Shown piece after piece: positions 1 through 10,839 of a DNA stretch of 64,000 nucleotides. The stretch's first letter is position 1, and every line of letters starts with the position of its first letter. A model generated the notes under the pieces. It had not been told where the DNA came from. It was given only the letters and a program-made list of their open reading frames with translations, and searched no databases. The DNA comes from Ciborinia camelliae. Its lineage: Eukaryota; Ascomycota; Leotiomycetes; Helotiales; Sclerotiniaceae. A program made the translations under genes and the position numbers. The stretch is from the NCBI GenBank assembly GCA_025890175.1, contig JANPYM010000006.1, positions 1,396,376 to 1,460,375 on the forward strand, read 5' to 3'.

Positions 1-1691
1 GATCTCTCCCACCTTCAAATCTCAATGATAATGCCGATTATCCGGGATTTCCCTATGATTATCATGTCTACCGAGTCATGCAGAATTTGACAGTCGTTGG
101 TGGACCGATTGCACCTGTGAGCATTTTCTATAGTCCCAAATCCTATTTCCAGATCTAAAGGCCATTTTCTATTTTCTGTTTTGTATTCTCTTTGCTTCCG
201 ATTACAACGTTGACTACTCACTTGACTCTAATATCCTTTCATGGTCACCAATTACTGACTATTCGATATAGTGGTTTGGTCAGCCGGGACTTGGAACACA
301 GTTCTTTACAGGAAATGATAGACCTATTGCGTGGTTACTCAATAATTTCATCTTGGAAAGAGTCGATCTTTCTGTTTTGATCACGAACAGAGAACAGAAG
401 GGTTGTGGCTACTGAATGAACTTACCTGCTCTTGTAATGTGAGCAATATTGATCGATAATCTTAACGACTTTATTCTCATGGCCATCTATTGGGTTATTA
501 AAGAAATTAAATATCTATTGAAGCCATTTGTTTCTTGATAATGTTTATTTATTTTATGAGAGGATCGCCATCAAGTGGTATTCAATTATTCGTAATTTTG
601 CTCCAAGATCCTATCCATAACTCTATCCTTTCGAGAATTTCTCTAGTCTAAAATAATGCTATTCTTGTCACAAATAATAAGGAAATCGTTGTCATCTACC
701 TATTTAATGTTATCTGGGATCAATATATATACATCTAGAGTATTATTACCCTTCCCCACCCAGTCTCGAGGGAAGTTAATTTGCTATTTGGCGGGACTTT
801 GGTCTAATTGCCGAGCATTTTGTAATCACATGTAAGATATTTCTAAGTTCGCATTTATCACGGTGGGATTCGAAGCGCAAGTCTTCCATGGGCAATTGTC
901 TTGATTGCGCGAAGGACAAAAAAATAAATCATGATATAGTATCGTCTGATCTTCAGGGCAAATGAATGTGTAATACTTAAGTCGCGGGGGTTTCAAGAGA
1001 CTATTATGGCGAGTGAAGTTTAAAAAGTTGAATTTATATCAGCGTCTTCAACCAGCCGCTGATACGTATCTAGATTATCGTCCGGTCCTAAAATTTATTT
1101 TGCTTATTCACTATAATTCACGTAGATAATACATTTTGGGGATGTAGGTAGACCTCGGGATCGTGTGAACCATACAGCACAGCCATACCCGCGCTTACTA
1201 GCGCATGCACTAATGCCTTTATAAACAGCTGTTTTCGCAGATTTTAGATTCATCAAAATGATCAACAAGAAGATATTAAATGAATCGAAAGGAATTATAC
1301 CTACTGTGCTACCTTCATCGCAACCCAAACGATACCAGCAGACATCAATAACCTGGAATCCCTGGAAGGCTTAGTTGTCTGATTAGTCCGACGCGCACTG
1401 TCCTTGGCTCGATTTATTGGTGTTTCTATCCCGTACACATGGAAATTTTACATCTGGATCTGTAGAGGAACACCATAACGAATTTAAATACGTCAACAAA
1501 TATTTGGTAAGTTCAGATGCCTAAAAAGTACATATTCTCCCTATGAATGATAAGTAATTCTAGTGATGATAAAGCAGTAGCTGACGCTTTGTAGTGACTT
1601 CAAGAGCAATATTATGAATAACCAACCCGAATTTCTCACTGAACCCGCCGTTCTACTTGAGTAAACTATAACCCAAACTTCGAGCGCAACC
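1..1691. other. Left-edge intergenic region
   Basis: No convincing gene was seen. Open frames here are short, lack family motifs and overlap on both strands. The stretch is AT-rich and ends in the leader of the first array gene. The part before about 400 could be the edge of a feature that continues outside the window. Confidence 0.5.
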
Positions 1692-3506
1692 ATGGAGACG
1701 ATTCAATTTGATGACACGGCAGGCTCCCAGGCCCGTAAGCTTAAGACAGAATACGAGCCTTACCATCATGTCAAAACACAGTCGGAGAAATCCTACGACC
1801 CACAAGCCGATTCGCAGTCACTATCTCTGCGTAGCTTGTCACTTTCTGATGCTTTAAAGGCAACCTCAGGCACAGAAATATTTCGAATGCTCAGCCCTTT
1901 CCAACGAGCGCAAATACAGCAAATTTTCCGCAAATCATCCAGGATAGATTTTGCCTGCCCCTTCTTGGACGTCTTCCCATTGGAGATCCGCAACATAGTA
2001 TATGGCTATCTCCTAATAAATCCAGAGCTCGGCAAAGCTTCTTCTGTTCGCATAGCTGAATTCTACGGAAAGCGCTCCTCTTATGGTCTTGTTCCTCAAA
2101 TCCTTTGCACTTGCAGGCAGATCTACAATGAATGCATACCAATACTGTACGGGCTAAATCAATTTCTTATTGAATGCGTTGACCGCGAGGCTCGTCCATA
2201 CATGTTCTTTCCAAGAGTCAATATTTCACCCTTGACACGATACTTGGTCGATGTCTATAAGCAATATGAGCACCATTTTGAGTCCTATTTGCTAGATGAC
2301 ATAGCCATTCTAAAGCATGTTAAACACTGGAAAGTTGTCATAACTGCCATAGAAGATCCATTCTTTGTTGGAGATGAAAGGTGTATGATGGGATTCTGCG
2401 GCGCCATTAGTTTGTACCCCCCTAGATCAATTGAAGTTTTGGTAATTCCAAAGGGTGTGGAGAAGACTACAGCATCTTCGGTCTACAAAAACGACCGTCG
2501 TAATATCTGGTACTTTGAACGCTATCTACGTAATATCGAATCTTTCACTTTTAGGTCTGCTACAATTGATGAAATCCCGGATTCATTCATTCGAGAGGAT
2601 GGGCCTGCAAACCAATTAATGCCGGTATTACCATCTTCCGAGACCGCTAACAGAATAGCACATTCGGTGACGAGGAGTCTAGATGATGACCCAAGTTTCG
2701 AGCTTCCACATATAAAATTCCAATGTTTAGTCGAATATGCTCAGACTTTCGAACGCATTGCCGACTTTAAGACAGGTATGTCAATCAAACCTATGATGTC
2801 AGTCATGCGACAAAACATTGATCGCATCCCTGGAACCCCATTGAGGGACAACTGTTGGCATCCAGTTGAGATAGAATTGTGTTTGATTCCAATGTTTTTA
2901 GCGACTGATGACCAAGATGGCGCCAAGGCATGCCGAAAGACGATCGTTGAGTATCTGGAGCCACAGTATCGAAGAATTGCAACAGCGGCGAACAATGTCA
3001 ATCAGTTTGTCAAAAGGCATAAAAACTCGAGATTAGACATCTTTTCTCAATTCATGTGCCCTGAAAAGGAGTTTTTCGAACCTTATCCCGATTGTGAAGA
3101 TGACCTCGAAGAGATCTTAGATCTCGTGAAAGTCTACGCGGCTACTTTCAAAAGAGACATGCCGCCGGATGTCCAGGCCGCAATAAAGAAACAACAAGTT
3201 CACTATGACGCTCGCTTTGACTTTTTACCTCGAGAACAGGCATTCGTACGTCTAGACCACTATTTCAAATACGCAACATGGTACAGGTTTGTGGAAGCTC
3301 TTCGCATTATCATTGACGATTGTGACAAGCAATACCTGGAGATTCGAGAAGCGAGGAAGAAATTGTTCAATTGGGATCGGGGAACAGAGAATAGAGATTG
3401 TGATCTGGATGTGGGTTTGAACATGATTGATGAGATGGTTCAATGGGAGGTTGAAGAACCTTTTTATGGCCCTATCTGGGATAGCTCCGGCGCCATGGAT
3501 AGGTAA
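1692..3506 (+). CDS. P1: array family protein, F-box-like/2EXR-like N terminus, 604 aa
   Basis: Function unknown; probably an intracellular protein, since no signal peptide or membrane segment is visible. It is a single exon, and the ATG sits in a good context (CAACCATGG). An F-box-like or 2EXR-like segment lies around residues 93-120 (FPLEIRNIVYGYLLINPELG), followed by the family landmarks: a VCKQ-like segment reading TCRQIYNECIPILYG, PLTRY, HWKVV, RNIESF with DEIP, YAQTFERIADF, LEPQYRRI and LPREQ. The C-terminal signature reads DDCDKQYLEIREARKKLF, so the usual DDMD is DDCD. Like P2 and P3 it has an extra helix block before the F-box-like segment (residues 61-80). It lacks a long acidic tail. 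Assignment to the family is firm from shared blocks; the F-box/2EXR label is a resemblance that needs a profile search. Confidence 0.85.
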   Translation: METIQFDDTAGSQARKLKTEYEPYHHVKTQSEKSYDPQADSQSLSLRSLSLSDALKATSGTEIFRMLSPFQRAQIQQIFRKSSRIDFACPFLDVFPLEIRNIVYGYLLINPELGKASSVRIAEFYGKRSSYGLVPQILCTCRQIYNECIPILYGLNQFLIECVDREARPYMFFPRVNISPLTRYLVDVYKQYEHHFESYLLDDIAILKHVKHWKVVITAIEDPFFVGDERCMMGFCGAISLYPPRSIEVLVIPKGVEKTTASSVYKNDRRNIWYFERYLRNIESFTFRSATIDEIPDSFIREDGPANQLMPVLPSSETANRIAHSVTRSLDDDPSFELPHIKFQCLVEYAQTFERIADFKTGMSIKPMMSVMRQNIDRIPGTPLRDNCWHPVEIELCLIPMFLATDDQDGAKACRKTIVEYLEPQYRRIATAANNVNQFVKRHKNSRLDIFSQFMCPEKEFFEPYPDCEDDLEEILDLVKVYAATFKRDMPPDVQAAIKKQQVHYDARFDFLPREQAFVRLDHYFKYATWYRFVEALRIIIDDCDKQYLEIREARKKLFNWDRGTENRDCDLDVGLNMIDEMVQWEVEEPFYGPIWDSSGAMDR

Positions 3507-3805
3507 CTGGCTTCCAAAAACGAGATTTTGACTACCTCATGAATTTCATTTCAATGTTATATTTGTCAGGTGCTACCAGGGTTGCTGCCTAAGGCATGCA
3601 GCTAGAGCTAGGGCAGGAGCTCGAGCAGGAGCTAGAGGGTTCTAAACAGTTCCTCTTTCAGATCAGAATCCTTCCCTCTTCATAGTTTACTACAATACTA
3701 TTTCGATGCCCAAGATTCATGGTTCCTTTCTCCCTTCACTCTGTAACAATGTTTTAATATTTCGATTCAATATAACTTTATAAAACTAAGTTTAATTTAA
3801 ATTCA

Positions 3806-4313
3806 TTCATTAATAGACTGCGCAAAAAATACCCGCCCCGTACGGGTACCTGCGGGTTATTTGCCCCGCGGGTTACCCACGAGACCTTTTACCCGCTCTG
3901 CAGGGCCCCGTTGGGATTTCAAAATTATCCGTTCAAAATAACCCACCTACCCGTAGGTTTCATAAATAATTCATAAATATTATAAATATTTATAAATAAT
4001 TCATAAATATCATAAATATTTATAAATATTCATAAATATAATATAAAAATTAGTATAAAAGTTGTGAATAGCTTCAAAAAATAAGCAAGATCCACAAATA
4101 ACCCGCAAATCCACAAATAACCCGTAAATCCGCAAATAATTTACACCTTACAGGTAGATAGGTTATTTGCAAATTATTTGCAAATAACCTGTACGGGACA
4201 TGGGGTACCCATTAAGATTTAGCATTACCCGCCCCGCATGCAGGTTATTTGCAAATAACCCGTCAGCTCCAATACCCGCCTCGCGGGGCCCCGTTGCGCA
4301 GTCTATTCATTAA
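3806..4313. mobile_element. hAT-type MITE with 8-bp target duplication
   Basis: The element spans 3814-4305. Its ends are perfect 12-bp inverted repeats, TAGACTGCGCAA on the left and TTGCGCAGTCTA on the right, and it is flanked by direct copies of TTCATTAA (3806-3813 and 4306-4313). An 8-bp target duplication is characteristic of hAT transposons. The interior is non-coding: GC-rich subterminal motifs such as ACCCGCC and CGGGTTATTTGC recur in both orientations around an AT core of ATAAATATT repeats. At 492 bp without an open frame it must depend on a transposase elsewhere. Superfamily assignment rests on duplication length and layout only. Confidence 0.85.
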
Positions 4314-5396
4314 TATTATACAGATCACTATAGACCTTATATTCCCTTCCCGTTCTCCCAAAACTCCATGATTGTCTAGTAAGTTACGCATTACGAGCTG
4401 GTCGAAGATTCTTAGGGGCGTGAAAAATCAAAACGGATTTATCATTTTTCTAAAAAGTTTATTAGCTTCAAGGTTGTAGTGATTGAGTTAGAGTAGCAGT
4501 TATTATCTAAATCGATTGATTTCAGGAAAAGGTTCATTAGAAGTCAAAATCACGATTTTGGAAGCTAGTTTATACATGATGGTGTGGTAGTTTAACATGA
4601 CTTTCAAAAGTGAAAGAATCTAGGTTTCCATATTTTAAAACCTTTCTTTCTAGTATATCAACCTTTCTTTCTAGTATATCTGAACCTGATGTCAATCCTT
4701 GCCCACTGGTGATATCATAAATTCAACCATAATAAATCTATTTGAGACGAATGCAAACTCTTCTTCAGCTATGATTCACGTTCAAGTTACCAAGACAAAT
4801 TGAAATAGGTTTCCGCAAATTCGTATAACTGTCAGTGATATTTTATTGTTGATATTATTATTGTGTATCGAGCTAGTGTATGTAGAACTATTTTATATCA
4901 ACATATTTTATCATCTCGAAGAAGAGAAAGAGGGGCAACATTGAATTTCTGGCTATTGATAGATATTCACTCAATATTCGAGTATTATTCACTGTATTGG
5001 AGATCGGAAATTATCCATTGGGGAAAATAAAGAAATGCATATGAGCTAGTTAAGCGAGGTATCGGTTAATCCAAAATTAGACAGGGAAAATCTTAAGTTT
5101 GCCTTCACTATTGTGAGATGAATTAAATCTGTACGGCGACGGAGACGCACCTAGAGCAGCCTTGGCGTCTAATTGTGATACAGCAGTTTGTTAATAAACA
5201 TCTGCCACTACTAGCCTTCCCATTTTTCCACCATTGTAACTTAACTTTTTCTCCTTCTCCTTCTCCTTCCCCCTCAAACATAAAATTCAACTTCTCACGA
5301 ATACCACCAACAAGTTTGGATGGGCCTTTCTTTTTGGCTTCGGTATTGTCGCGACTGTCATGCTTGTTTGGCATCTGGCATATTATAAAGCTATCT

Positions 5397-5467
5397 GTAA
5401 GTCTTCAAGTTCTCAGCTTTTGAAGATTGATAATTCTCACCCTGGGAAAATTATAACACCAAAATAG
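5397..5467 (+). other. Probable 5' leader intron of P2
   Basis: A GTAAGT donor at 5397 and an AAAATAG acceptor ending at 5467 define a 71-base intron in the untranslated leader, 61 bases before the P2 start codon. Similar leader introns can be drawn before P4 and P7. Predicted by eye only. Confidence 0.5.
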
Positions 5468-5528
5468 CTCTCGCATTCTGATGAGACCACACTAGTTTTT
5501 CCGCATCCACCCAGACCCTGTTAGCGAT

Positions 5529-7502
5529 ATGAGCGACCATCAAGAAGTTCATAATGAACAAAGCCATGATAAAGGCGGAACAATAGTCATGGACTCCCAA
5601 TCTATGGAGACTTTACTAGATATGAGTCCTAATGAAGAAGAGAGCTCACCAGAGATCGTATCAGGATCCCTGAAATCAGAAACAATTCCACGCCAAATGG
5701 CCCTTCCAATCCTCCGTGGACTTCCAATTCAGCTTAGCAATGAGATCTCCAAGCTTCTCAGCCCGCATCAGTTGTCCGAAGTTGCAAAGTTGTTTCAATC
5801 CCACGATATATTCTCAAAGACGCGAATTTCGAAGTGGTCTTTTAGCGAAGGACCATTTCTTCTCAGGATGATTCCAATCGAGCTGCGATACAGAATCTGG
5901 AAGCAGCTACTTGTCAATCCTGACCTTGGCGAGGCTTCTTCTGTGACGGAGAAGGAGAACCGGGGCGCAAAAACAAAGTATGGCTTGACTCCAGCTATTT
6001 TGAGGGTTTGCAAACAGACGAATGTCGAAGGTATGGAGGTGTTGTATAGGGAAAATACTTTTGTAGTCTGTGACTCCATTTCTCATGACTATCAAATACT
6101 CAGGAGCGCATGCCCCCTCACCAGATATGAGCAGGTCGAACACCAGTCCAAAATATTTACTTACGTTCGCAACTGGAGAGTTATTCTCAGAACGGAAAAC
6201 TTTAACAATTGGGATTCGCCGGAGGTTATACACGGACTTTCCCACGCTCTTTCAATACTCAAATTCTGTCGTATTATATGTCAGAGCAGCCCCAAATCTT
6301 TGGAGCTGTTGCTTGTTCCACGGAAAATCTCCTATTTTCCAATGAATCGCCACGATCTCCAGGCGGATTTAGAGTTTGCATTGAAACCATTTTCGATTCT
6401 GCGAAACATTGAACATTTCACGATTCGTCCTGCACAGCTTGACGAGATTCCCAAAGATGCAATCTTCAAAAATTCGAAAATGAGATTCTATCCAACTTTA
6501 CCTGATCCGGAGCATATGTCCTCACTGATAAATTTAGTCAGAGGCAATTCTGAGGTGGAGCTTATGCATGAGATGTATCAGTCACTTCTCCAATATTCTC
6601 AAGGATTCGAGCGTGTGCCGGAGTTTAAAGAGGATATGGCAGAATATGGTAGTAGTTTCCAAACTCGCTTCGATTTCAATCCATTTTTGGGTGATTTTGG
6701 AAGAGCACATCCTGTTGAGCAAGGACTTTACGAGGCGAGAAAGGCACTAACAGGGGACAACATGATGGCCTTCCAGGCTTGCCGCTCTGCCATTTTGCTA
6801 TATCTGGAGCCACAATACCAAAAGATCGAACAGGCTTCGCACAATCTGGCACAATTTATGAAGGAGGAAAAGAGATCAGACGGTATCTTGAACTCTCACT
6901 CCCCTTCCTTTGTTCTCGGACGGGGACTTGGTGCAAATGAGATGAAAGCCACACAGGCTATCATTCTTTTGGAAGATTACTCTACGTCCTTTAACCGCCA
7001 ATTGGATGCATCAACAAAGCTGGAAATACGAAGACAAAAAAACTATTACGCAGCCGATTTTGAGTCACTCTACCGCGAGAGCTTGATGAGACATATTACC
7101 GCCGCATTCGAAAACCACTGGTGGGACAGGTTCTGGGAGTTATATAAACAAGTAGTAGATGACATGGATAGTCAATATCTAGAGATTAGAGCAGCTAGGA
7201 AGAAACTCTATGGATTTGATTTGAAGTCCACACCTCGCATAATTGACATCAAACCCAATCTCTGCGATGAAAAAATCGATTGGGACAAGGTCGAACCAGA
7301 TTTTGATGTCAAAACATCTTTTGAGAGTCCATACAAGGAGCAATCAGGCAATTATATCGATAATTCATCCAGCGAAGATTCATCCAGCGAAGATTCATCC
7401 AGCGAAGATTCATCCAGCGACGATTCATCCACCATTAATGATTCATCCATCGATGATCCATCCGGCGAAAATTTATCCAGCGATAATTCATCCAGCGGTT
7501 AA
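5529..7502 (+). CDS. P2: array family protein with Ser/Asp/Glu repeat tail, 657 aa
   Basis: Function unknown, single exon. Residues 1-60 are hydrophilic. Residues 64-92 hold the helix block shared with P1 and P3 (GLPIQLSNEISKLLSPHQL), then the F-box-like/2EXR-like core at about 114-140 (IPIELRYRIWKQLLVNPDLG). The family landmarks follow: RVCKQT, PLTRY, RNWRVI, LRNIEHFTIR with DEIP, YSQGFERVPEF, HPVEQGL, LEPQYQKI, LLEDYSTSF and DDMDSQYLEIRAARKKLY. The last 45 or so residues are a repeat with units like SSSED, encoded by a 15-base tandem repeat. The same repeat runs on past the TAA to 7547 in another frame, so the annotated end is probably the product of a one-base slip. Closest in layout to P3. 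Confidence 0.85.
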   Translation: MSDHQEVHNEQSHDKGGTIVMDSQSMETLLDMSPNEEESSPEIVSGSLKSETIPRQMALPILRGLPIQLSNEISKLLSPHQLSEVAKLFQSHDIFSKTRISKWSFSEGPFLLRMIPIELRYRIWKQLLVNPDLGEASSVTEKENRGAKTKYGLTPAILRVCKQTNVEGMEVLYRENTFVVCDSISHDYQILRSACPLTRYEQVEHQSKIFTYVRNWRVILRTENFNNWDSPEVIHGLSHALSILKFCRIICQSSPKSLELLLVPRKISYFPMNRHDLQADLEFALKPFSILRNIEHFTIRPAQLDEIPKDAIFKNSKMRFYPTLPDPEHMSSLINLVRGNSEVELMHEMYQSLLQYSQGFERVPEFKEDMAEYGSSFQTRFDFNPFLGDFGRAHPVEQGLYEARKALTGDNMMAFQACRSAILLYLEPQYQKIEQASHNLAQFMKEEKRSDGILNSHSPSFVLGRGLGANEMKATQAIILLEDYSTSFNRQLDASTKLEIRRQKNYYAADFESLYRESLMRHITAAFENHWWDRFWELYKQVVDDMDSQYLEIRAARKKLYGFDLKSTPRIIDIKPNLCDEKIDWDKVEPDFDVKTSFESPYKEQSGNYIDNSSSEDSSSEDSSSEDSSSDDSSTINDSSIDDPSGENLSSDNSSSG

Positions 7503-7547
7503 TTCATCCAGCGAAGATTCATCCAGCGATGATTCATCAAGCGATTA
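7359..7547 (+). repeat. 15-base tandem repeat crossing the P2 stop codon
   Basis: About a dozen imperfect copies of GATTCATCCAGCGAA encode the SSSED tail of P2. The stop TAA at 7500-7502 interrupts the array. Two to three further copies follow, and in the frame shifted by one base they read through to a TAA at 7546-7548. Confidence 0.85.
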
Positions 7548-7548
7548 A

Positions 7549-8802
7549 AATCATTCCATCCACGTACAGTGTCTTCATCAAAACACAGAAGGCTCCCCAA
7601 GACACTCCTGGAGATCAAATCTTTCGCCTCAGACTTTCGGGGTATAGCATGGAGCCTAGGGAACAGCGAGAACAGGCCATTCCAGAAGTTTACTGCTAAT
7701 CATAGTGTAATCAGTCTCAGCATGGGGTATATGTGTTTAATAAGCTTAGGTCAACTGTTTTCTTCAGATGTATTTCAGGATCCATAGTTTCTAAATGGCA
7801 CAAGAGATCCATCGCTTCCTTTCTTTTCATCTGGCGCGTTTGTGGCTAGGCAGATGTATTTCAAGGGTGACGCGGGAAGCTGGTAATTTCGACAGGACTA
7901 TCTCAGGGCTAGAATTTCGAGGAGCAATTCATTGGCCATAATCATGCCTTCCATAGTAATATTCACATTAAACATGATATAATACAAAAGCATCTAACAG
8001 ATTTTCTCTACATACCTAACTTTTGAGATGATCAATAAATTTTGGAGAGATGTACCGCTAATGCCAATATATGTATATAAATAGAGCTCAGCTCTCTATT
8101 CGACTACGAGAAACTACTTCTTTGAGTTTCCTAGCCTTTCCAAGAAACACGAATCCGTCAGAGTAAATACCTAGAACCTATCCTGCACACTAATTTATTC
8201 ACCCGAAGTATTGATGCAAAATAATTATATTAGTGCCGTGAATCGCTTATCTCTCCTTCACTGTAGTATATAGCAGACTATTATGCTATTGGGCAGCAAG
8301 TGGCTTTTTAAAGACCTGCAGGCCGTAGCTCCCATTACTTAATTCCCGTCTATATCCATGGATACCGGACTGAATAGAAACCGGGCTTAGCGTTATTTTT
8401 CGCACTAGATTGCTGTTCACATTCAAGCCGCTTCCTCGTCGCTCGAAATCCAAGATCAACTTCCTTCAACCTTTTCCATCTGTGTAAACTTTTAACATTT
8501 CTTTTACTCTACTCAATACTAGCCAACTTACTTTCAGATTCATATTTACTTTTCATCAAGAAAACTCGATATTGTGGTTACGTTTCACTCAAGGACAACT
8601 AAACTCTCAAGTTTTTCGATAGCAGTAAGTGTTGACTCATGCAGAAACCTGCTTTCGTTTACCTCTTGTGATTCAACAAATGGAGCTGCTTGAAAGCCTA
8701 GTCTTCTCGGCGGCCAAGCATGCCAGCTCTTTCCGCCCCCAGGTTCCCCCACAACCTCCAGTCGTGCAAATATTAACAAATTAAAGAAACTAGATCTTCA
8801 AG
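7549..8802. other. Intergenic region P2-P3
   Basis: No gene is supported. The frame at 7569-7787 has no family features. The stretch contains the P2 3' region and, from about 8400, a pyrimidine-rich P3 promoter and leader with a possible GTAAGT donor near 8628. Confidence 0.5.
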
Positions 8803-10839
8803 ATGAACTACGAAACAACCCAAAATTCGGCGAATACAAGTCGTAGCGCGACCCCCGACCAAGAAACAGTCGGCAAACTTTTCACGACAAGCCGACATGA
8901 GCAAAATCAATCTACCGGGATTGAAACAGGTTTCGAAAGTGATGGAGTGTCTGAGTATGCTTCCCAACAAACCGACCTTCGACCTTCGTCAGATCTTTTA
9001 CTCCATGGAATTCCTGCAGCTTTGAGCAACGAAATTTCTGAGCTGCTTACAGAGGATCAACTCGTCTCGATGCAAAGTCTATTCCGAGCTCACTTGACGT
9101 CGTCGGTAAGAAACTCAAAGATACCCACCAAAAGATGTCATCTGCTCAAAACAATGCCTATCGAATGCCGCAAGCAGATCTGGGAGTACTTGCTCTACAA
9201 CCCCCTTCTCGGCGAATGCTTTGCTACCGACAATAAGCGGGCCAAGTTCGGGCTCTTTCCCACGGTGCTCCGAGTCAATAAGCAAATTTATAATGAGGGC
9301 ATGGATATCCTCTACGGCTGCAACACGTTTTTGGTGGATTGTACTCCACATCGTATTTTTCACTTTGCCAAAGGTAGTGTTAACTTTTGCGCTTTGACCA
9401 GATATCAGCTACTCGGTCGTGTCGATAGAAGCACGCGATGTGAGTATGGCATTATCCCAGCAGCAAAATATGTCCAGCACTGGAAAGTTGTCCTAAGCGC
9501 TATTGAGCCCAATACCAATAGGGATAAAGGTCTTTTATCTTTCTCTCGAAATACATATATGGCAAACATCAAGTCACTGGAAGTCTTGATTGTTCCACGT
9601 GGTATTGAACCAGGCTGGAACGTGGAAGATATTTATGGAGATGAAAACCAACTCACCGTTACTCTGTCTCCCCTGGAACGCCTTAGAAACGTCAAGCGCT
9701 TCACCATTCGCCAAGCTGAATTCCACGAAATCCCTCAGATAGCATATATCCGCGAAAATAAGTTTGCCGATGAGTTAATCCCCATCTTGCCAAGTCCTGT
9801 GGACCAAGTTCGACTGGTCACTCTGATTGAGGGCAACTCGAAAGTTGAAATAGTAGAGGAGATGTACAAGAGTCTTCTTACTTACGCCCAGACTTTCGAG
9901 CGGATCAAAAATTTCAAGGTGGATATGGACATCGATAGCGAGGAAATAGAGCACGGTATCATGTATGAGGATAGCACCCGATTTCCTCTTTGGAATCCGT
10001 TCAAGTGGACCAAACATCCTGTTGAGGCTACACTCAGTGCTGCCAAGGTCTCCATGATGAAAAACAAAATGGAAGAGCTGAAACACAACCGTTCTGTCCT
10101 GCTAAGATACCTAGAGCCTCACTACCAAAGCATTGAAGCTGCTTCTAGGAATTTAGTTGACTTCATCAAATTACATAAGCAGAAAGGTGGTCTCCTTGAT
10201 CCCAATGCCGCATCTTTCACAGATAGTTTGGACTCAGTCATCGCTGAGCCCATGGTCTTACTCGAGGATTATGCGGCCAGCTTCACCCGAAAATTGGAAC
10301 CACCTACCAAGATTGCGATTCGGAGGCAGAAACTTGCTCTCAACATATGTTACGAGTCTCTTCCACGAGAAAAATTCATGAAGCTATGCGAAACAGCATA
10401 TGAGAAAGGATGGTGGGGTTCTTTCATGAATAATTTTAAGGAGGTTGTGGATGATATGGATACCCAATATCTTGCGATCAGAGAGGCTCGGAAGAAGCTG
10501 TATGCATGGGACCTAGATTCAACTGTTCGCGAAATTGACATCAAGCCCATGCTTTGCGATGAGATGATCAACTGGGATGTATGCGAGGCGGATATGCGCA
10601 TCAACGAGGAGGATCGCGAGTACCGAGATTACCCCCAGAATTATGAGATTTCCGCTCAATCTGATGATACCGCAAGCCTCAATGATGAGGACAACTATCA
10701 TGAGAATAATTATCAGGAGGGTTCCATGGGAGACGCTACAGAATCCGATGGTATGAGAATGAGTTCCCCAGTAACAATCCAGATGCGAAAAGGGAGGACA
10801 GAGAGAGTGAAGTGTCAGATGCGTCAATTCAAGCACTAG
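8803..10839 (+). CDS. P3: array family protein, 678 aa, tail frame broken
   Basis: Function unknown, single exon. The helix block shared with P1 and P2 (GIPAALSNEISELLTEDQL) lies around residues 69-88. The F-box-like/2EXR-like core follows (MPIECRKQIWEYLLYNPLLG), then VNKQIYNEGMDILYG, QHWKVVLSA, RNVKRFTIR with EIP, YAQTFERIKNF, HPVEATL, LEPHYQSI, LLEDYAASFTRKL, LPREKFM and DDMDTQYLAIREARKKLY. After about residue 600 comes an acidic Asp/Glu/Asn-rich tail. The final 33 residues are basic and unlike the rest. In the neighbouring frame an acidic, Ser-rich reading continues from about 10746 to a TGA at 11034-11036. I infer one deleted base near 10750, so the present C terminus is probably not ancestral. 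Confidence 0.83.
   Translation: MNYETTQNSANTSRSATPDQETVGKLFTTSRHEQNQSTGIETGFESDGVSEYASQQTDLRPSSDLLLHGIPAALSNEISELLTEDQLVSMQSLFRAHLTSSVRNSKIPTKRCHLLKTMPIECRKQIWEYLLYNPLLGECFATDNKRAKFGLFPTVLRVNKQIYNEGMDILYGCNTFLVDCTPHRIFHFAKGSVNFCALTRYQLLGRVDRSTRCEYGIIPAAKYVQHWKVVLSAIEPNTNRDKGLLSFSRNTYMANIKSLEVLIVPRGIEPGWNVEDIYGDENQLTVTLSPLERLRNVKRFTIRQAEFHEIPQIAYIRENKFADELIPILPSPVDQVRLVTLIEGNSKVEIVEEMYKSLLTYAQTFERIKNFKVDMDIDSEEIEHGIMYEDSTRFPLWNPFKWTKHPVEATLSAAKVSMMKNKMEELKHNRSVLLRYLEPHYQSIEAASRNLVDFIKLHKQKGGLLDPNAASFTDSLDSVIAEPMVLLEDYAASFTRKLEPPTKIAIRRQKLALNICYESLPREKFMKLCETAYEKGWWGSFMNNFKEVVDDMDTQYLAIREARKKLYAWDLDSTVREIDIKPMLCDEMINWDVCEADMRINEEDREYRDYPQNYEISAQSDDTASLNDEDNYHENNYQEGSMGDATESDGMRMSSPVTIQMRKGRTERVKCQMRQFKH

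Larger units (their letters stand above)
3507..5528. other. Intergenic region P1-P2 with MITE and small repeats
   Basis: No gene is supported. It holds a 492-bp transposon-like element (3814-4305, listed separately), a 21-base tandem duplication of AACCTTTCTTTCTAGTATATC at about 4640-4681, a segment at 4860-4905 that recurs near 23870, and the P2 leader with a probable intron at 5397-5467. Confidence 0.6.
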
